Source: Candidatus Peregrinibacteria bacterium Greene0416_19
Lineage (GTDB): Bacteria; Patescibacteriota; Gracilibacteria; Peribacterales; Peribacteraceae
NCBI GenBank assembly: GCA_007375735.1
Contig: VMEW01000004.1
Coordinates: forward strand, 1 to 64,000
DNA length: 64,000 nt
Direction of reading: 5' to 3'
Both the position numbers and the translations under genes were made by a program. The notes beneath the pieces are model-generated. The model was not told the DNA's origin. It ran no database searches and was given only the letters and a program-made list of their open reading frames with translations. Shown one piece after another: positions 62,313 to 64,000 of this stretch; positions within the stretch are counted from its first letter, which is position 1; the number at the start of each line of letters is the position of its first letter.

Positions 62313-62344
62313 GTGAGAGGAAAACCGTACGGTTTTCCTCTCAC
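62313..62344. terminator. Palindromic terminator after ahcY
   Basis: GTGAGAGGAAAACCGT and its exact reverse complement form a 32-bp perfect palindrome directly after the ahcY stop. Confidence 0.75.
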
Positions 62345-62401
62345 GGGCTCGACTTATGTATCTACCCCACGGCAATAAAACGCCACATTTCACAAAAAAC
62401 A

Positions 62402-62429
62402 TTGCACGTCAACTTTCCGTCACTACAAT
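62402..62429 (+). promoter_or_regulatory. Promoter of the 63-aa gene
   Basis: TTGCAC (62402-62407), 16-bp spacer, TACAAT (62424-62429). Transcription would begin near 62436, about 150 nt before the start codon. Confidence 0.6.
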
Positions 62430-62435
62430 GCCTGC

Positions 62436-62587
62436 GTTCGCATGTGTTCCGCTTGAGCAGTACAGTGCTCCTTGGCATTACCGTTGAAGCGAGAAGGAAT
62501 GTGCTCTTATCTCGGACATCATAAGGAGCGGCTCAAATTGGATTGGGTTGCAGCGATGTCCGCAGAAGGCACAGCAGGAGATTTCCC
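62436..62587 (+). promoter_or_regulatory. Long structured leader of the 63-aa gene
   Basis: CGGACATC (62513-62520) pairs perfectly with GATGTCCG (62555-62562), and smaller stems surround it; CAGGAG (62575-62580) is the ribosome binding site. Such a leader is unusual here and could be regulatory. No riboswitch class is recognised. Confidence 0.4.
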
Positions 62588-62779
62588 ATGCGTCAGTTTC
62601 GTCTAAATGGCCGGTCGGAGCGTGTCACTGATCAGGGGCCGCACTTTCAAGAGGTGTCGCTCCGCAAGCAGCAGAGGGCCGATTACATCGATGCCCTGAT
62701 CGAAAACGGCCAGAAGGTGCCCCGCTGCACCAAGGCCAAGCGCTTCGCCACCAAGTTCAAGACGCGCACCGCCGGCTAG
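62588..62779 (+). CDS. Small basic protein (63 aa)
   Basis: CAGGAG lies 7 nt before the ATG. The product is very basic (QEVSLRKQQRADYIDALIEN, then KVPRCTKAKRFATKFKTRTAG), soluble, with one cysteine; nucleic acid binding is plausible. No family recognised. It has its own promoter, leader and terminator. Compare the similar layout of the next gene. Confidence 0.65.
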   Translation: MRQFRLNGRSERVTDQGPHFQEVSLRKQQRADYIDALIENGQKVPRCTKAKRFATKFKTRTAG

Positions 62780-62841
62780 ACGGAAATCTCCCACCGCCCA
62801 CCTCCAAGAAGAGGCCATTTCTATTGGTGGGCACGCGACCG

Positions 62842-62874
62842 TCGGACCTCCCCATTCCCTGGGGAGGTCCGACA
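62842..62874 (+). terminator. Terminator of the 63-aa gene
   Basis: GTCGGACCTCCCC and GGGGAGGTCCGAC form a perfect 13-bp stem with a 7-nt loop. Confidence 0.75.
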
Positions 62875-62998
62875 TCTCTCAAGCGCACATTCTTCTTCGC
62901 TCATTCTCAATCCGTATCCAGGAACCTGCTCTGTACCCGCAGGCGCGGTGGGTCGTGAACGACCCGTGTGCAAGAGTAGGAATGAATGGAGACTTGCA

Positions 62999-63181
62999 AT
63001 GGGATTCAGTCGATGGGCACCCAAGCGGGGTGCCAAGAGGTTCGTCGTATGCCCTAATCCGCAGTGCCGCAAGGAATTGCGGGTCTGCCGCTTCCACAAG
63101 CACTCTTGTGTGAAGTTCGGCATCGTGCACTTCGACCGGCATCGGCACTGCGCCCGGCTCGCGCGCTCGCAAGCCTCCTGA
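62999..63181 (+). CDS. Small Cys/His-rich protein, probable zinc ribbon (60 aa)
   Basis: GGAG (62988-62991) lies 7 nt before the ATG. FVVCPNPQCRKELRVCRFHK then HSCVKFG and HRHC give a zinc-ribbon-like arrangement in a basic protein, so nucleic acid binding is likely. No family recognised. A GGGTCGT/ACGACCC hairpin lies in its leader (62950-62965) and a terminator follows. Same genetic layout as the 63-aa gene. Confidence 0.65.
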   Translation: MGFSRWAPKRGAKRFVVCPNPQCRKELRVCRFHKHSCVKFGIVHFDRHRHCARLARSQAS

Positions 63182-63187
63182 CCTCCC

Positions 63188-63213
63188 GCCAGCCCCGCGT
63201 ATGCGGGGCTGGC
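63188..63213 (+). terminator. Terminator of the Cys/His-rich gene
   Basis: GCCAGCCCCGC and GCGGGGCTGGC form a perfect 11-bp stem with a GTAT loop, seven bases after the stop codon. Confidence 0.8.
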
Positions 63214-63282
63214 GCACTTCAGATCAGATTCCTGTATGCACCTTTCGACCGCTCAGGAGGGCGCGCGTACAATGAAGAACCG

Positions 63283-64000
63283 ATGGAACGCAATAAGCGC
63301 CTCGCACAGCTCCTCCGTCAGATCGCCGCCCTCCTCGATGAGCAGGGTGTCGCCTTCAAACCGGCCGCCTACCGACGCGCGGCGCAGGTCATCGAGGATC
63401 TTCCCAAGGACATTGCCGAGTACGGCGACGCAAAGGCGCTCATGGAGCTGCCGGGTATCGGTGAGGCGATCGCAGCCAAAACCCGCGAATTCATCGAGAC
63501 CGGCAACGTCTCGTTTCTCGAGAAACTCCTGCGCGAGCAGGGGGGCATCCCGCCGGCGCTCATGGAGGTGGAGAACTTGGGGCCCAAGCGGGCGCGGGAA
63601 TTCGTCCGTGAACTTGGGATCCAGACGATCGACGATCTCATCAAAGCCGCCGAAGCCGGCAGGCTGCGCGGACTCCCGCGCATGTCCGAACTGATGGAGA
63701 AGAAAATCCTGGAAAGTGCCCGCCGCGTGACGGAGAGGAGCAGACGCTTCCCATTCGCCGAGGTGAAGCCGGATGTCGAGAAGATCATCGCCACCATCCG
63801 CCAGGTTCCCGGCGTCGAGCGGGCGGAGGTCGCGGGATCCTACCGGCGGGAGAAGGCGACGGTCGGCGACATCGATATCCTCGCGATCACCAAGACGCCA
63901 GATACGGTTGCTGAGGCGATCGCCACACTCCCGATCGTGCGCGTGGTAGTGGCCAAAGGAGGGACGAAAATTTCGTTCGATCTCCAGTCTGGTCTTCGCG
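63283..64000 (+). CDS. polX: DNA polymerase/3'-5' exonuclease PolX (N-terminal part)
   Basis: 239 codons before the window ends; the full protein is normally ~570 residues with a C-terminal PHP domain not seen here. The helix-hairpin-helix region has ALMELPGIGEAIAAKTREFI, and the polymerase palm begins ERAEVAGSYRRE, then ATVGDIDILAI with the two catalytic aspartates (GDxD). Gap-filling in base excision repair is the family role. TACAAT lies 9 nt before the ATG at 63283. Confidence 0.93.
   Translation, partial: MERNKRLAQLLRQIAALLDEQGVAFKPAAYRRAAQVIEDLPKDIAEYGDAKALMELPGIGEAIAAKTREFIETGNVSFLEKLLREQGGIPPALMEVENLGPKRAREFVRELGIQTIDDLIKAAEAGRLRGLPRMSELMEKKILESARRVTERSRRFPFAEVKPDVEKIIATIRQVPGVERAEVAGSYRREKATVGDIDILAITKTPDTVAEAIATLPIVRVVVAKGGTKISFDLQSGLR

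Overview
The window looks like one contiguous stretch of a high-GC bacterial chromosome with short spacers, frequent ATGA overlaps and no rRNA, prophage or CRISPR array. UGA is used as a stop codon throughout, so a recoded (code 25) lineage is excluded. The gene set suggests a Patescibacteria/CPR member, possibly a Peregrinibacteria relative: an archaeal-type class I aldolase, an ECF sigma factor with a DUF5667-like partner, CPR-style type IV pilin, PolX, and a lysine-rich protein with an EF-Tu domain-2-like barrel. This placement is inference; no marker gene proves it.

Layout. 0-5 kb: HU, topoisomerase I and a TPR membrane protein. 5-8.2 kb: lower-GC accessory segment (unknown protein, Fic, ParB-like protein, GIY-YIG nuclease between two 99-bp direct repeats, and an interrupted tRNA-Trp). 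8.3-28 kb: aminopropyltransferase-like membrane enzyme, ECF sigma/anti-sigma pair, two M23 peptidases, dGTPase, FtsQ-like protein, D,D-carboxypeptidase, GNAT-metallopeptidase fusion, PPP-family phosphatase, pilin and a RelE/DinJ-type toxin-antitoxin pair. 28-38 kb: transporters, tRNA-Asp, gatC-gatA, rnpA-yidC, aldolase. 38-60 kb: a large surface-polysaccharide region with ADP-heptose genes in an unusual domain arrangement, GDP-mannose dehydratase, two UDP-sugar dehydrogenases, epimerases, glycosyltransferases and GtrA proteins, plus a REP-associated tyrosine transposase (RAYT). 60-64 kb: a PfkB kinase next to S-adenosylhomocysteine hydrolase (methyl cycle), two tiny Shine-Dalgarno-led genes and the start of DNA polymerase X.

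Two genome-level signals stand out. First, about thirty genes carry a TANNNT -10 hexamer only 4-10 nt before the start codon and have no Shine-Dalgarno sequence, which predicts mostly leaderless mRNAs; this rule also resolves many start codons. Three short unknown genes instead have strong Shine-Dalgarno sites, long leaders and their own terminators. Second, the window is seeded with palindromic repeats of several families. A 90-bp family sits beside the RAYT gene, recurs at 46.4 kb, and lies in frame inside the aminopropyltransferase-like gene; other palindromes lie in frame inside further coding sequences or form large hairpins between convergent genes. This resembles a RAYT/REP system combined with Rickettsia-like in-gene palindrome insertion.
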